NCBI RefSeq assembly: GCF_030651755.1
Contig: NZ_JAUSBZ010000015.1
Location: forward strand, 1 to 40,006
Direction of reading: 5' to 3'
Origin: Phenylobacterium sp.
GTDB lineage: Bacteria > Pseudomonadota > Alphaproteobacteria > Caulobacterales > Caulobacteraceae
DNA length: 40,006 bases
Part shown: positions 26,524 to 37,013 of the stretch, piece by piece
Layout: every line of letters begins with the position of its first letter
How positions within the stretch are numbered: the stretch's first letter is position 1
Notes under the pieces: model-generated
Told to the model about the DNA's origin: nothing
Seen by the model: the letters and a program-made list of their open reading frames with translations, nothing else
Databases searched by the model: none
Made by a program: the position numbers and the translations under genes

Positions 26524-27618
26524 GTGATCTTCGAACAGGCTGATCTCATGCCCCGTCCGGGGCGCTACCGGATCCTGGCCGGGCCGGGCTCGCCCTATTC
26601 GCACAAGGTTCGCGCCGCTCTGCGCTACCGCCGCATCCCCCACGATTGGACGGTGCCGCTCGGCGGGTTCGACGGCGCAGGCCAGAGTGAGGGGCTCAAG
26701 GCCTTCGGCAAGCGGCTGTTGCCTGTGGTGCTCTATCCCGACGGAAGCGCCTGGAACGACTCCACGCCGATCCTGCATGAGATGGAGACCCTGCACCCTG
26801 ACGGACCCAGTCTCATGCCGCCGACGCCCGCCCAGCGGTTCCTGGCGCGGCTGGTGGAGGACTTCGCCGACGAGTGGCTGGCGGTCATCCTCATGGCCTT
26901 CCGCTGGACGTCGGAGGCGGACGTCGCCTTCTGCGCCCGCCGCCAGATGGCCGGCTGGCTGGGGGATGTCGATGAGCCGACGCTCAGCCTGGGGATCGAG
27001 GCGTTCACCGCCCGTCAGCAGATGGTCCGCAACTTTATCGGCGGCGGCGATCCCTCCACCCATGCGGCCCTGGAGGGGGAGTATCTCGCCCTTCTCGACA
27101 TTCTAGAGCGCGGCCTGGCGCGGCGGTTGTTCCTGTTTGGCCAGCGCCCGTCCATCGCCGATTTCGGCCTCTACGGAATGCTGAGCCAGCTGGCCATCGA
27201 TCCGACCCCGTCTCGCCTGATGCGCGCCCATGCGGTGCGCACCTATCAATGGACCCAATGGGTGGATGACCTGTCGGGGCATCAGGGAGAGTGGGCGGCC
27301 GATCCTGCGCCAGACGAAACCCTGGTTGAGTTGGTGGCCCTGGCCGGCGGCGGCTTCCGGGCCATGATGCTGGCCTCGGCCGAGGCGGCGGGCCGCGGGG
27401 AGATGCGCTGCGCCTTCCAGGTGGGGGGCGTGACTCTGGCCAGCGTCGCGCGGCCCTACACAGTGAGTTGCTGGCTCTGGCTGAAGGCCATGTTCGCCGA
27501 ACTGTCCGACGCCGACCGCGAAGCCCTGCGCCCGATTCTCGAGCCGGCCGGCTTCTGGGACGTCTTGGCCTTCGCGCCGGGCGAAGCCGAACGGCTCAAG
27601 CCCTTCGCCAAGCTCTGA
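26524..27618 (+). CDS. Glutathione S-transferase-like protein with extra C-terminal region
   Basis: A protein of about 364 residues with an N-terminal thioredoxin-like GST domain (YRILAGPGSPYSHKVRAALR, then DSTPILHEMETLHPD) and a helical GST C-terminal domain including LFGQRPSIADFGLYGML. About 110 further residues follow (from near residue 255) that ordinary GSTs of 200-230 residues lack. The usual catalytic residue could be Ser or Tyr in GSPYSHK. The start is ambiguous: GTG at 26524 has GGAG eight bases upstream and was preferred over TTG at 26482; ATG at 26548 is a third option. The substrate is unknown. It follows the reductase by about 75 bases. Confidence 0.85.
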   Translation: MIFEQADLMPRPGRYRILAGPGSPYSHKVRAALRYRRIPHDWTVPLGGFDGAGQSEGLKAFGKRLLPVVLYPDGSAWNDSTPILHEMETLHPDGPSLMPPTPAQRFLARLVEDFADEWLAVILMAFRWTSEADVAFCARRQMAGWLGDVDEPTLSLGIEAFTARQQMVRNFIGGGDPSTHAALEGEYLALLDILERGLARRLFLFGQRPSIADFGLYGMLSQLAIDPTPSRLMRAHAVRTYQWTQWVDDLSGHQGEWAADPAPDETLVELVALAGGGFRAMMLASAEAAGRGEMRCAFQVGGVTLASVARPYTVSCWLWLKAMFAELSDADREALRPILEPAGFWDVLAFAPGEAERLKPFAKL

Positions 27619-27680
27619 GTCAGGACGGCATGGGTTGAATGCGAGGGAGGAGGAGCGCCAGGTCCCCTCAAGGAAGACCA

Positions 27681-27757
<77 letters not shown>

Positions 27758-27812
27758 ATATGGCGCTCGCGTCGCCGCGAGGGGCGTCTGATAGGTCCCG
27801 ACCGGAATCGTG

Positions 27813-29366
27813 TCAACTGGGCACGCGCTCAGATGTGACCTGGGGCGGCGAATAATGCACATCCGCCTGTGGACCCAGGGGCAGCTCCAGGGCCGACCAG
27901 AGACCGACCAGGATGATTCCGGCGCTCATCATCGCCGCCGAATAGGGCAGCATGGCGCTGATCAGGCCGCCGACGCCGAAGCCGGGGCGCCATCTCTGGC
28001 AGAATCCCAGGACCAGGGCGAAATAGGGCATCAATGGCGAGGCCATGTTCACGCTGGAGTCCCCCATGCGGTAGGCCGCCGTGGTCATCTCAGGACTGAC
28101 CCCCAGCAGCATCAGCATGGGCACCAGAACCGGGGCGATGGCCGCCCACTTGGCCGAGGCTGAGCCGATCAGCATGTCGAGGGCCGCCGTCAGCACGACG
28201 ATGGCCATCAGCAGGACGGGGATCGGCAGACCCGTGGCGCGGATCGCCTCTGCGCCGTTGATGGCGATGATCACCCCCAGGTTCGACCAGGTGAACATGG
28301 CGATGAAGTGGGCCGCAGCGAACGCCAGCACGATATAGGGCGCCATGGAGGCCATGGACTCCGACGCCAGGCGGACCACGTCCCGGTCAGTGCGAATCTG
28401 GCCGGTCAGCCGCCCATAGGTCAGGCCGCCAGCCAGGAAGAGGACGAAGAAGCCGGCCACCAGGGAGCGAAAGAAGGGAGTCCAGCGGGCAGGGCCATCA
28501 AGACTGCGGTCCACCAGGGGCGCGCCGGGGGCGAGGGCCATGGCGGCCCACAGGATCATGACGGCCGCCACCGCCACCCCGGACCAGATCAGGGCCCGGC
28601 GCTCGATGGGCGAGAGCGGCGCGTCCTGGGGCGGCAGGTTCTCCGGTGGGGCCCAGGGACCCAGGCGCGGCTCCACCACATTGGCCGTGACCCACCAGGC
28701 CACCGGAATGAACACCAGGGCGCCGGCGGCGGTGAAGTACCAGTTGCCCACCAGATTGGCCGTCCAGGTGGGATCGATCAGCCGGGCGGCGGGCTCCGAC
28801 AGACCGAGGATCAGGGCGTCGAACTGGCCGGGCAGGGGATTGCCGGCGAAGCTGCCCACCACGCCGGCGAAGGCGGCGGCGATTCCCGCGATCGGGTGGC
28901 GACCGACGGCTGCGAAGGCGGCGCCGGCCAGGGGCAGAAGGATGACGAACCCCGAATCGGCGGCGTGATTGGCGATCAGCCCCAGGAAGATCACCACCGG
29001 GCAGACCAGCAGCCGCGGCGTGCGGCTCATCATGGCGCGGATGGCCGCCGACAGGAGGCCGACTCGCTCGGCGATGCCCGCCCCCAGCATGATCAGCAAC
29101 ACATAGCCCAGCGGCGCGAAGCCGGTGAGGGTGCGGGGCATCTCCACGAGCAGGGTCTGGATGTTGGCCGGGGTGAGCAGGCTCTGGGCGCGCAACAACT
29201 GACCATCGACCGGATTGATCGCACTGACGCCCACCCAGGCGCAGATCACGCTGGCCAGGGTGAGGGCGCCGATGATCCAGGCGAAGATGAAGACCGGGTC
29301 AGGCAGGCGGTCGCCGAGCCGCTCGATGGCGTCGAGGGCCCGGTGAATCATGGGTCGTCTGGTCAA
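27813..29366 (-). CDS. AbgT-family transporter
   Basis: An integral inner-membrane protein of about 517 residues of the AbgT family, whose members import p-aminobenzoyl-glutamate or export sulfonamide-type antimetabolites. Many hydrophobic segments span the length. Family segments seen include [17 protein letters not shown] at the start, [39 protein letters not shown] and [20 protein letters not shown]. The start is a TTG with GGAGG five bases upstream; the next ATG, at 29351, gives 512 residues and is the alternative. It is divergent from nuoA. Whether it imports or exports cannot be said from sequence. Confidence 0.92.
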   Translation of the reverse strand: MTRRPMIHRALDAIERLGDRLPDPVFIFAWIIGALTLASVICAWVGVSAINPVDGQLLRAQSLLTPANIQTLLVEMPRTLTGFAPLGYVLLIMLGAGIAERVGLLSAAIRAMMSRTPRLLVCPVVIFLGLIANHAADSGFVILLPLAGAAFAAVGRHPIAGIAAAFAGVVGSFAGNPLPGQFDALILGLSEPAARLIDPTWTANLVGNWYFTAAGALVFIPVAWWVTANVVEPRLGPWAPPENLPPQDAPLSPIERRALIWSGVAVAAVMILWAAMALAPGAPLVDRSLDGPARWTPFFRSLVAGFFVLFLAGGLTYGRLTGQIRTDRDVVRLASESMASMAPYIVLAFAAAHFIAMFTWSNLGVIIAINGAEAIRATGLPIPVLLMAIVVLTAALDMLIGSASAKWAAIAPVLVPMLMLLGVSPEMTTAAYRMGDSSVNMASPLMPYFALVLGFCQRWRPGFGVGGLISAMLPYSAAMMSAGIILVGLWSALELPLGPQADVHYSPPQVTSERVPS

Positions 29367-29432
29367 TTTCCCCTCCAACGAACATCTCAGCCTAGGGCGA
29401 TGGCGGGCGCCCGGAAACCGAGCTCGCAGCAC

Positions 29433-29449
29433 TTGCGAAGCATTCGCAA
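29433..29449. promoter_or_regulatory. Perfect palindrome between the AbgT gene and nuoA
   Basis: TTGCGAA-GCA-TTCGCAA is a perfect inverted repeat (seven-base arms, three-base centre). It lies about 65 bases upstream of the transporter start and about 110 upstream of the nuo promoter candidate. The architecture is that of an operator for a dimeric regulator. No regulator gene is adjacent. Confidence 0.4.
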
Positions 29450-29558
29450 AATAAACGGGCCGATGCCCGGTTCGCGGGCGCAATGGTCACTTCGCGACGT
29501 CTCGCCGCAGGCGCGGGAGGCTGGGCCATGGCGTATCTCTGTTGTCGGAATCCGCTGT

Positions 29559-29587
29559 TTGAACCCTGCGCATTGCTGGTCTAGAAG
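29559..29587 (+). promoter_or_regulatory. Candidate promoter of the nuo operon
   Basis: TTGAACC (29559-29565), 14 bases, then TCTAGAAG (29580-29587) fits the Caulobacter housekeeping consensus in five of seven and six of eight positions with ideal spacing. Transcription would start near 29594, about 20 bases before the nuoA ATG. Confidence 0.5.
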
Positions 29588-29612
29588 GACCCGCGACTCC
29601 TTCGAGGACTCC

Positions 29613-29990
29613 ATGAACGCGTTCCTTCTGCAGTACCTGCCCATCGTGATTTTCCTAGGGATCGCGACGGCTCTGGGCCTGGCCTTCGTGCTGGCCGCCG
29701 CCGTGTTCGCGCCCAAGGCGCCCGATCCGGAAAAGCTTTCGACCTACGAGTGCGGCTTCAACGCCTTTGACGATGCGCGAATGAAATTCGACGTCCGGTT
29801 CTACCTGGTGTCGATCCTCTTCATCATCTTCGACCTGGAAGTCGCGTTCCTGTTCCCCTGGGCCGTCAGCCTGATGAACCTGCCCACCGAAGCCATGCAG
29901 TTCGCCTTTTGGTCGATGATGACCTTCCTGGGCATCCTGACTGTCGGCTTCATCTATGAATGGAAGAAGGGGGCCCTGGAATGGGAGTGA
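29613..29990 (+). CDS. nuoA: NADH-quinone oxidoreductase subunit A
   Basis: NuoA is a small membrane subunit of respiratory complex I at the junction of the two arms. The 125-residue product has three predicted transmembrane helices and the family block [39 protein letters not shown], of which YECG and FDLE are the most conserved parts. The ATG was chosen because the family N-terminus begins there; a longer open frame upstream is only antisense to the transporter. The end overlaps nuoB by ten bases. First gene of the nuo operon. Confidence 0.97.
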   Translation: MNAFLLQYLPIVIFLGIATALGLAFVLAAAVFAPKAPDPEKLSTYECGFNAFDDARMKFDVRFYLVSILFIIFDLEVAFLFPWAVSLMNLPTEAMQFAFWSMMTFLGILTVGFIYEWKKGALEWE

Positions 29991-30541
29991 TCGTTCCGGC
30001 CAATTCGGCCGCCCGCGCCACGGTCGAGGGCTACGACGCCAAGATTCACGACCCCTTCTTCGACGGGGTCAACGACCAGCTGGCCGACAAGGGCTTCATC
30101 ACCGCCGCCGCGGACGACCTGATCACCTGGGCGCGCACCGGCTCGCTCATGTGGATGACCTTTGGCCTCGCTTGCTGCGCCGTGGAGATGATGCAGGCCT
30201 CGATGCCCCGTTATGACCTTGAGCGCTACGGCTTTGCGCCCCGGGCCAGCCCGCGTCAGTCGGACGTGATGATCGTGGCCGGCACGCTCTGCAACAAGAT
30301 GGCTCCGGCCCTGCGCAAGGTCTACGACCAGATGCCGGAACCCCGCTATGTCATCTCCATGGGCTCCTGCGCCAATGGCGGCGGCTACTACTATTTCAGC
30401 TATTCCGTCGTGCGCGGCTGTGACCGGATCGTGCCGGTGGACATCTATGTGCCGGGCTGCCCGCCAACGGCGGAGGCCCTGGTCTATGGGGTTCTGCAGT
30501 TGCAGAAGAAGATCCGCCGGACCGGGACGATCGAGCGATGA
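29981..30541 (+). CDS. nuoB: NADH-quinone oxidoreductase subunit B
   Basis: NuoB holds cluster N2, the last Fe-S cluster before quinone. The product has 186 residues. The N2 cysteines are visible as the tandem pair in [12 protein letters not shown], one in [12 protein letters not shown] and one in [12 protein letters not shown]. The ATG lies inside the nuoA end (ten-base overlap) and GGGGG precedes it. The stop overlaps nuoC by four bases (ATGA). Confidence 0.98.
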   Translation: MGVIVPANSAARATVEGYDAKIHDPFFDGVNDQLADKGFITAAADDLITWARTGSLMWMTFGLACCAVEMMQASMPRYDLERYGFAPRASPRQSDVMIVAGTLCNKMAPALRKVYDQMPEPRYVISMGSCANGGGYYYFSYSVVRGCDRIVPVDIYVPGCPPTAEALVYGVLQLQKKIRRTGTIER

Positions 30542-31167
30542 CCTGGCCCGTCTCAGCCGCTGACCTCCAGACCCTTGGCCAGGCCATGGTCGCCAATAGC
30601 GCCGGCGCGCTTACGGGCGCCCATGTCGCCTTTGACGAGTTGAGTCTGACCGCGCCGCTGCCCCGGATCGTCGAGGCCCTGACCTTCCTGCGGGATCATC
30701 CGGACTACCGGTTCGAGGTGATGATCGACCTGACGGCGGTGGACTATCCCGAGCGCGAGAAGCGTTTTGAGGTGGTCTATCACCTGCTGTCGATGAGTCA
30801 GAACCTGCGGGTTCGGGTGAAGCTGGTGACGGACGAGGACACCCCGGTGCCCAGCGCCATCCCGGCCTATCCCTGCGCCAACTGGTATGAGCGCGAGGCC
30901 TTCGACATGTACGGGGTCTTCTTCGAAGGCCATCCGGACCTGCGCCGCATCCTGACCGACTATGGCTTCCACGGCCATCCGCTGCGCAAGGACTTCCCCA
31001 TGAGCGGCTATGTGGAGCTGCGCTATGATGACGAGCTCAAGCGCGTGGTCTATGAGCCGATCAAGATGACCGAGTGGCGCAATTGGGACTTCCTCAGCCC
31101 CTGGGAAGGCGTGGAGCGCGGCTTCACCACCCTTCCGGGCGATGAAAAGGTGGAGCCCAAGGCATGA
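30538..31167 (+). CDS. nuoC: NADH-quinone oxidoreductase subunit C
   Basis: NuoC is a hydrophilic subunit (30 kDa type) of the peripheral arm. The 209-residue product shows the family signature [20 protein letters not shown] and [19 protein letters not shown]. In this organism nuoC and nuoD are separate genes, unlike the fused form of E. coli. Both ends overlap neighbours by four bases (ATGA), so it is translationally coupled to nuoB and nuoD. Confidence 0.97.
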   Translation: MTWPVSAADLQTLGQAMVANSAGALTGAHVAFDELSLTAPLPRIVEALTFLRDHPDYRFEVMIDLTAVDYPEREKRFEVVYHLLSMSQNLRVRVKLVTDEDTPVPSAIPAYPCANWYEREAFDMYGVFFEGHPDLRRILTDYGFHGHPLRKDFPMSGYVELRYDDELKRVVYEPIKMTEWRNWDFLSPWEGVERGFTTLPGDEKVEPKA

Positions 31168-32399
31168 CCGGAGAAGTCGTACCCGCCACAGAGGCCCAGC
31201 TGGCCCACAGCCCCTCGACCGAAACCGAAATCCGCAAGTTCACCATCAATTTCGGTCCGCAGCACCCGGCCGCGCACGGTGTGCTGCGCCTGATCCTGGA
31301 GCTGGACGGCGAAGTGGTGGAGCGGGTCGACCCCCATGTGGGGCTGCTCCATCGCGGCACTGAAAAGCTGATGGAGTACCGGCCCTATCAGCAGACGATC
31401 CCCTATTTCGATCGCCTGGACTATGTGGCCCCGATGAATCAGGAGCACGCCTATGTGCTCGCCATCGAGAAGCTGCTGGCTGTCGAGGTCCCCTATCGGG
31501 CCCAGCTGATCCGGGTTTTGTATTCGGAGATCGGCCGGATCCTGAGCCATCTGCTCAATGTGACGACCCAGGCCATGGACGTGGGCGCGCTCACCCCGCC
31601 GCTTTGGGGCTTCGAAGAGCGTGAAAAGCTCATGGTCTTCTATGAGCGGGCCTCAGGCGCGCGGCTGCACGCCAACTATTTCCGCGTCGGCGGGGTGCGG
31701 CAGGACCTGCCGCCGGCCCTGGTGGCCGATATCGCCGCCTGGTGCGACTCCTTCCCCAAGGCCCTGGCCGACATCGACAGCCTGATCACCGGCAATCGCA
31801 TCTTCAAGCAGCGCAATGTGGATATTGGCGTGGTCAGCAAGCAGGAGGCCCTCGACTGGGGTTTCTCCGGCGTGATGGTGCGCGGGTCAGGCATCGCCTG
31901 GGACCTGCGCCGTAACCAGCCCTATGAGTGCTACAACGAGCTGGAGTTCGACATCCCGCTCGGCGTGAACGGCGACTGCTACGACCGCTATCTCTGCCGC
32001 ATGGAAGAGATGCGCCAGTCGGTGCGCATCATGAAGCAGTGCTGCGAGCGCCTGGAAAAGACGCCGGGGCCGGTGCTGACCGAAGACAACAAGATCGGCG
32101 CCCCGCGCCGGGGCGAGATGAAGCGCTCGATGGAGGCGCTCATCCATCACTTTAAGCTGTTCACCGAAGGCTATCGGACTCCGCCGGGCGAGGTCTATGC
32201 CGCCGTTGAGGCGCCCAAGGGTGAGTTCGGCGTCTTCCTGGTCTCTGACGGCTCAAACAAGCCTTACAAGTGCAAGATCCGCGCGCCGGGCTATGCGCAT
32301 CTTCAGGCCATGGACTGGATCAACCGCGGCCACATGCTGGCCGACGTCTCGGCCATCCTGGGCTCGCTGGACATCGTGTTCGGGGAGATCGACCGATGA
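31164..32399 (+). CDS. nuoD: NADH-quinone oxidoreductase subunit D
   Basis: NuoD is the 49 kDa type subunit that helps form the quinone-binding site next to cluster N2. The 411-residue length is usual. Signatures are [36 protein letters not shown], and the C-terminal [15 protein letters not shown] and [19 protein letters not shown]. About 25 residues precede the first conserved segment. The stop overlaps the start of an inserted SnoaL-like gene by four bases rather than leading directly to nuoE. Confidence 0.98.
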   Translation: MTGEVVPATEAQLAHSPSTETEIRKFTINFGPQHPAAHGVLRLILELDGEVVERVDPHVGLLHRGTEKLMEYRPYQQTIPYFDRLDYVAPMNQEHAYVLAIEKLLAVEVPYRAQLIRVLYSEIGRILSHLLNVTTQAMDVGALTPPLWGFEEREKLMVFYERASGARLHANYFRVGGVRQDLPPALVADIAAWCDSFPKALADIDSLITGNRIFKQRNVDIGVVSKQEALDWGFSGVMVRGSGIAWDLRRNQPYECYNELEFDIPLGVNGDCYDRYLCRMEEMRQSVRIMKQCCERLEKTPGPVLTEDNKIGAPRRGEMKRSMEALIHHFKLFTEGYRTPPGEVYAAVEAPKGEFGVFLVSDGSNKPYKCKIRAPGYAHLQAMDWINRGHMLADVSAILGSLDIVFGEIDR

Positions 32400-32746
32400 A
32401 CGCAGCAGCGACACGGGCGCCGGCCGACCTCGCCCAGGGCCAACTCGACGCCTACAACGCCCAGGATGTGGACGCCCTTTGCGGCTTCTTCGCCGATGAC
32501 CTGATCGTCGCCGACTTCAACGGGGCGGTGACGGTGAATGGCCTGGAGGCCTTTCGGGCCAAACACGTGGCGCTTTTCGCCGAACACCCTCAGAACCGCG
32601 CCGAACTCGCCCACCGTATCGTCATCGGCGATCGGGTGATCGATCACGAGCGGGTCTATCGCCAGCCTGGGTCGGTCAGCTTCGAGGTGGCCGCCATCTA
32701 CACCATCGCCGGCGGCAAGATCGCCCGCATCGATTTCGTGAAGTGA
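32396..32746 (+). CDS. SnoaL-like (NTF2-fold) protein inserted between nuoD and nuoE
   Basis: A 116-residue protein with the features of the SnoaL/NTF2-like fold: an N-terminal helix pair [20 protein letters not shown], then [23 protein letters not shown], and closing strands [18 protein letters not shown]. These domains are cone-shaped and often bind small hydrophobic molecules or act as simple isomerases. It is not a known complex I subunit. The ATG overlaps the nuoD stop (ATGA), and nuoE begins eight bases after its stop, so it is made as part of the nuo operon. The function is unknown; an assembly or quinone-related role would be speculation. Confidence 0.88.
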   Translation: MNAAATRAPADLAQGQLDAYNAQDVDALCGFFADDLIVADFNGAVTVNGLEAFRAKHVALFAEHPQNRAELAHRIVIGDRVIDHERVYRQPGSVSFEVAAIYTIAGGKIARIDFVK

Positions 32747-32753
32747 GGGGCAT

Positions 32754-33437
32754 GTGAGCGTTCGTCGTCTTTCGCCCAATCAGCCGGCCAGCTTCGCCTT
32801 CCAGCCGCAGACGCTGGAAAAGGCGCAGTGGTGGATTTCCAAGTTTCCCGCCGCCCGTCGGCAGTCGGCGGTCATCCCGATCCTCTGGCTGATTCAGAAG
32901 CAGGAAGGCTGGGTCAGCGAGCCCGCGATCCGCGTGGTGGCCGAGATGCTCGGCATGCCTCGCATCCGGGTGCTGGAGGTCGCGACCTTCTACACGATGT
33001 TCATGCTGGAGCCGGTGGGCAGCGTCGCCCTGGTTCAGGTCTGCGGCACCACGCCCTGCCAGCTTCGGGGGTCGGAAAGCCTGATGGCGGTCTGCAAGCG
33101 CAAGATCGGTCCCAAGGACCACCTGTCGGCGGACGGCAAGTTCACCTGGCAGGAGGTCGAGTGCCTGGGCGCCTGCGCCAATGCGCCCATGGCCGCCATC
33201 AACGACTATTATTACGAAGACCTGACGCCGGAGAGTTTCGAGGCCCTGCTGGACGATTTCGCCGCAGGCAAGGCGCCCGCACCCGGTTCGGCCGCGGGGC
33301 GCCAAGGCTCGGCGCCCGAGGGCGGGCCGCTGACCCTCTCTGACCCCGCCCTCTATGACGGCACGGCCGCCAAGCCGCTGAAGAAAATCCCCAACGCCGC
33401 GCCCAAGACGCCGGCCAAGGCGGAGCCGACAGCGTGA
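32754..33437 (+). CDS. nuoE: NADH-quinone oxidoreductase subunit E
   Basis: NuoE carries the 2Fe-2S cluster N1a in a thioredoxin-like fold. Of 227 residues, about 165 match the family. The ligands are in [11 protein letters not shown] and [11 protein letters not shown]. The remaining 60 or so residues form an Ala/Pro/Lys-rich tail ([12 protein letters not shown], then [11 protein letters not shown]), which is probably disordered. The start is a GTG after GAGGGG; an ATG two bases earlier is in another frame and stops at once. The stop overlaps the next small gene by four bases (GTGA). Confidence 0.95.
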   Translation: MSVRRLSPNQPASFAFQPQTLEKAQWWISKFPAARRQSAVIPILWLIQKQEGWVSEPAIRVVAEMLGMPRIRVLEVATFYTMFMLEPVGSVALVQVCGTTPCQLRGSESLMAVCKRKIGPKDHLSADGKFTWQEVECLGACANAPMAAINDYYYEDLTPESFEALLDDFAAGKAPAPGSAAGRQGSAPEGGPLTLSDPALYDGTAAKPLKKIPNAAPKTPAKAEPTA

Positions 33438-33643
33438 GCGCGGAGGCGGGCATCAAGGCGCGGTTCCTGCGCATGGCGATCATCAACGGCGTCTGCGTCC
33501 TGGGTGCGATCGCAGCTGTGATCGGCGCCCTGGTGTCGGGCCAGGACTGGCTGTTCGCCGTCTTCGGTCTCGCCCTGGCTGCGGGGTTCGCGGCGCAGAT
33601 CTGGTTCATCGCCGCCTTCCGGCGCGCGAAAGAAGGAGTTTGA
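33434..33643 (+). CDS. Small two-helix membrane protein between nuoE and nuoF
   Basis: A 69-residue protein with two strongly hydrophobic segments (about 14-34 and 39-62) joined by a short SGQD turn and flanked by basic residues (KARFLR at the start, FRRAKEG at the end). This predicts a helical hairpin in the inner membrane with both ends in the cytoplasm. I recognise no family. The GTG start overlaps the nuoE stop by four bases and nuoF follows after five, so it is tightly embedded in the operon. It may be an accessory or assembly protein of complex I, or an unrelated passenger. Confidence 0.8.
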   Translation: MSAEAGIKARFLRMAIINGVCVLGAIAAVIGALVSGQDWLFAVFGLALAAGFAAQIWFIAAFRRAKEGV

Positions 33644-33648
33644 GGGGC

Positions 33649-34965
<1,317 letters not shown>

Positions 34966-34970
34966 AAGAC

Positions 34971-37010
34971 ATGCCCATCGCAAAGGTCGACGGCGTCGAG
35001 GTCGAGTTCGAACCCGGCATGACCGTGCTGCAGGTCGCCGAGCTGGCCGGGAAGGAAATCCCGCGCTTCTGCTATCACGAGCGGCTGTCCATCGCCGGCA
35101 ACTGCCGCATGTGTCTGGTCGAGGTGAAGCCCGGTCCGCCCAAGCCGCAGGCCTCCTGCGCCCTGCCGGCGGCCGAAGGCCAGGAAATCTTCACCGACAC
35201 GCCGATGGTCAAGAAGGCCCGTCATGGCGTGATGGAGTTCCTGCTGATCAACCACCCGCTGGACTGCCCGATCTGCGACCAGGGCGGCGAGTGCGACCTG
35301 CAGGACCAGGCCATGGGCTATGGCCGCGACGACTCCCGCTATGGCGAGAACAAGCGCGCGGTCGAAGAGAAGTTCATGGGTCCGCTCATCAAGACGGTGA
35401 TGACCCGCTGCATCCAGTGCACCCGCTGCGTGCGCTTCGTCACCGAAGTGGCTGGCGTGCCGGAGATCGGCCTGATCTCCCGTGGCGAAGACGTTGAAAT
35501 CACGACCTATCTGGACGCCGCCGTCACATCCGAGCTGAGCGCCAATGTCATCGACCTGTGCCCGGTCGGCGCCCTGACCTCCAAGCCATACGCCTTCAAT
35601 GCGCGGCCCTGGGAGCTGAAGAAGACCGAGAGCATCGACGTCATGGACGCCCTGGGTTCGGCCATTCGCGTCGACGCCCGCGGCCCCGCGGTGCTCCGCG
35701 TGCTGCCGCGCATCAATGACGACGTCAACGAAGAGTGGATCAGCGACAAGACTCGCTACGCGGTCGATGGCCTGTCGCGGCAGCGTCTGGATCGCCCCTA
35801 CATCCGTGAGAACGGCAAGCTGCGTCCCGCGACCTGGGCCGAGGCGCTGCAGACCGTGGCCGCCAAGGTCAAGGCGACCTCGCCGGACCGTATGGGTGTG
35901 ATCGCCGGCGACCTGCAGGACGCGGAGTCCATGAAGGCCGCCCTGGACCTGTTCGGCGGCCTGGGCGTCGCCAGCCTCGACTGTCGCCAGGACGGCATGG
36001 CCCTGGGCGATGGCCCGCGGGAAAGCTGGCTGTTGAATTCGACCATCGCCGGCATTGAAGACGCTGACGTGATCCTGCTGGTGGGGACCAATCCCCGCAT
36101 GGAGGCCCCGGTGTTCAACGCCCGTCTGCGCAAGCGCTGGCTGGCCGGCGCCCTGCGGGTTGGCGTGATCGGCGAGCAGGCTGATCTCACCTATGGTTAT
36201 GACTATCTGGGCGCGGGACCTGAGAGCCTGACAGCGCTTTCCAAGTCCCGCAGCGACTTCGTCAAGGCGTTCAAGGGCGCCGAGAAGCCTGCGATCATCG
36301 TCGGCGCCGGAGCCCTGGCCCGCACCGATGGCGCAGCTGTGCTCAAGGCGGCGGCCGCCGTGGCCAAGACCTTCAAGGCGACCTGGAACGTCCTGCACAC
36401 CGCCGCCGCCCGCGTGGGCGGCCTCGACCTGGGCTTTACGCCTAAGGCCGGCGGCAAGACGGCTCTCGAACTGACCGCCAGGGGCGGCGCCGATCTGCTG
36501 GTCCTGATGGGCGCCGACGAGATGGACCTGTCGGCCACCGACGCCTTCGTCGTCTATATGGGCACCCATGGGGACGCTGGCGCGCACCGGGCCGATGTGA
36601 TCCTGCCAAGCGCGGCCTATACCGAGAAGAACGGCCTCTATGTGAACACCGAGGGCCGGGTTCAGCGGGGCGAGCGGGCGGTCTTCCCCAAGGGCGAGGC
36701 CAAGGAAGACTGGGCCATCCTGCGCGCCCTGTCCGAACTGCTGGACGCTAAGCTGCCCTATGACAGCCTCGACCAGCTGCGTGCGCGGCTGTTCGCCGAT
36801 CACCCCACCTTCGGCCGAATCGACTATGTGCCGGATGCGCCTGGCGCGCTCGACCTGTCGGTTCTGGGCGGGGAGGGCGACCTGTCGGACGCGCCCTTCG
36901 CGAGTCCCGTGAAGGCCTTCTATCTGACCAACCCGATCGCACGCGCCAGCGTGACCATGGCCGAGTGCCAGGCGCTCGTGCCGGGCGCCGAAATGATCGC
37001 CGCGGAGTAG
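34971..37010 (+). CDS. nuoG: NADH-quinone oxidoreductase subunit G
   Basis: NuoG is the large Fe-S subunit that passes electrons from NuoF toward NuoI and NuoB. The 679-residue length matches alphaproteobacterial and mitochondrial forms. The N-terminal ferredoxin-like domain has CYHERLSIAGNCRMC and a later Cys for the 2Fe-2S cluster N1b. The His/Cys motif DCPICDQGGECDLQD binds N5, and CIQCTRCVRFVTE with DLCPVGAL binds N4. The C-terminal two thirds is the molybdopterin-oxidoreductase-like domain without cofactor. I see no extra N7 cysteine motif. It starts five bases after nuoF. Confidence 0.97.
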   Translation: MPIAKVDGVEVEFEPGMTVLQVAELAGKEIPRFCYHERLSIAGNCRMCLVEVKPGPPKPQASCALPAAEGQEIFTDTPMVKKARHGVMEFLLINHPLDCPICDQGGECDLQDQAMGYGRDDSRYGENKRAVEEKFMGPLIKTVMTRCIQCTRCVRFVTEVAGVPEIGLISRGEDVEITTYLDAAVTSELSANVIDLCPVGALTSKPYAFNARPWELKKTESIDVMDALGSAIRVDARGPAVLRVLPRINDDVNEEWISDKTRYAVDGLSRQRLDRPYIRENGKLRPATWAEALQTVAAKVKATSPDRMGVIAGDLQDAESMKAALDLFGGLGVASLDCRQDGMALGDGPRESWLLNSTIAGIEDADVILLVGTNPRMEAPVFNARLRKRWLAGALRVGVIGEQADLTYGYDYLGAGPESLTALSKSRSDFVKAFKGAEKPAIIVGAGALARTDGAAVLKAAAAVAKTFKATWNVLHTAAARVGGLDLGFTPKAGGKTALELTARGGADLLVLMGADEMDLSATDAFVVYMGTHGDAGAHRADVILPSAAYTEKNGLYVNTEGRVQRGERAVFPKGEAKEDWAILRALSELLDAKLPYDSLDQLRARLFADHPTFGRIDYVPDAPGALDLSVLGGEGDLSDAPFASPVKAFYLTNPIARASVTMAECQALVPGAEMIAAE

Positions 37011-37013
37011 GGC

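Noticed and set aside
28308..29990. 560-residue plus-strand frame ending with NuoA
   Set aside because: Only the last 125 residues are NuoA; the rest is antisense to the AbgT transporter. A fusion is not supported.
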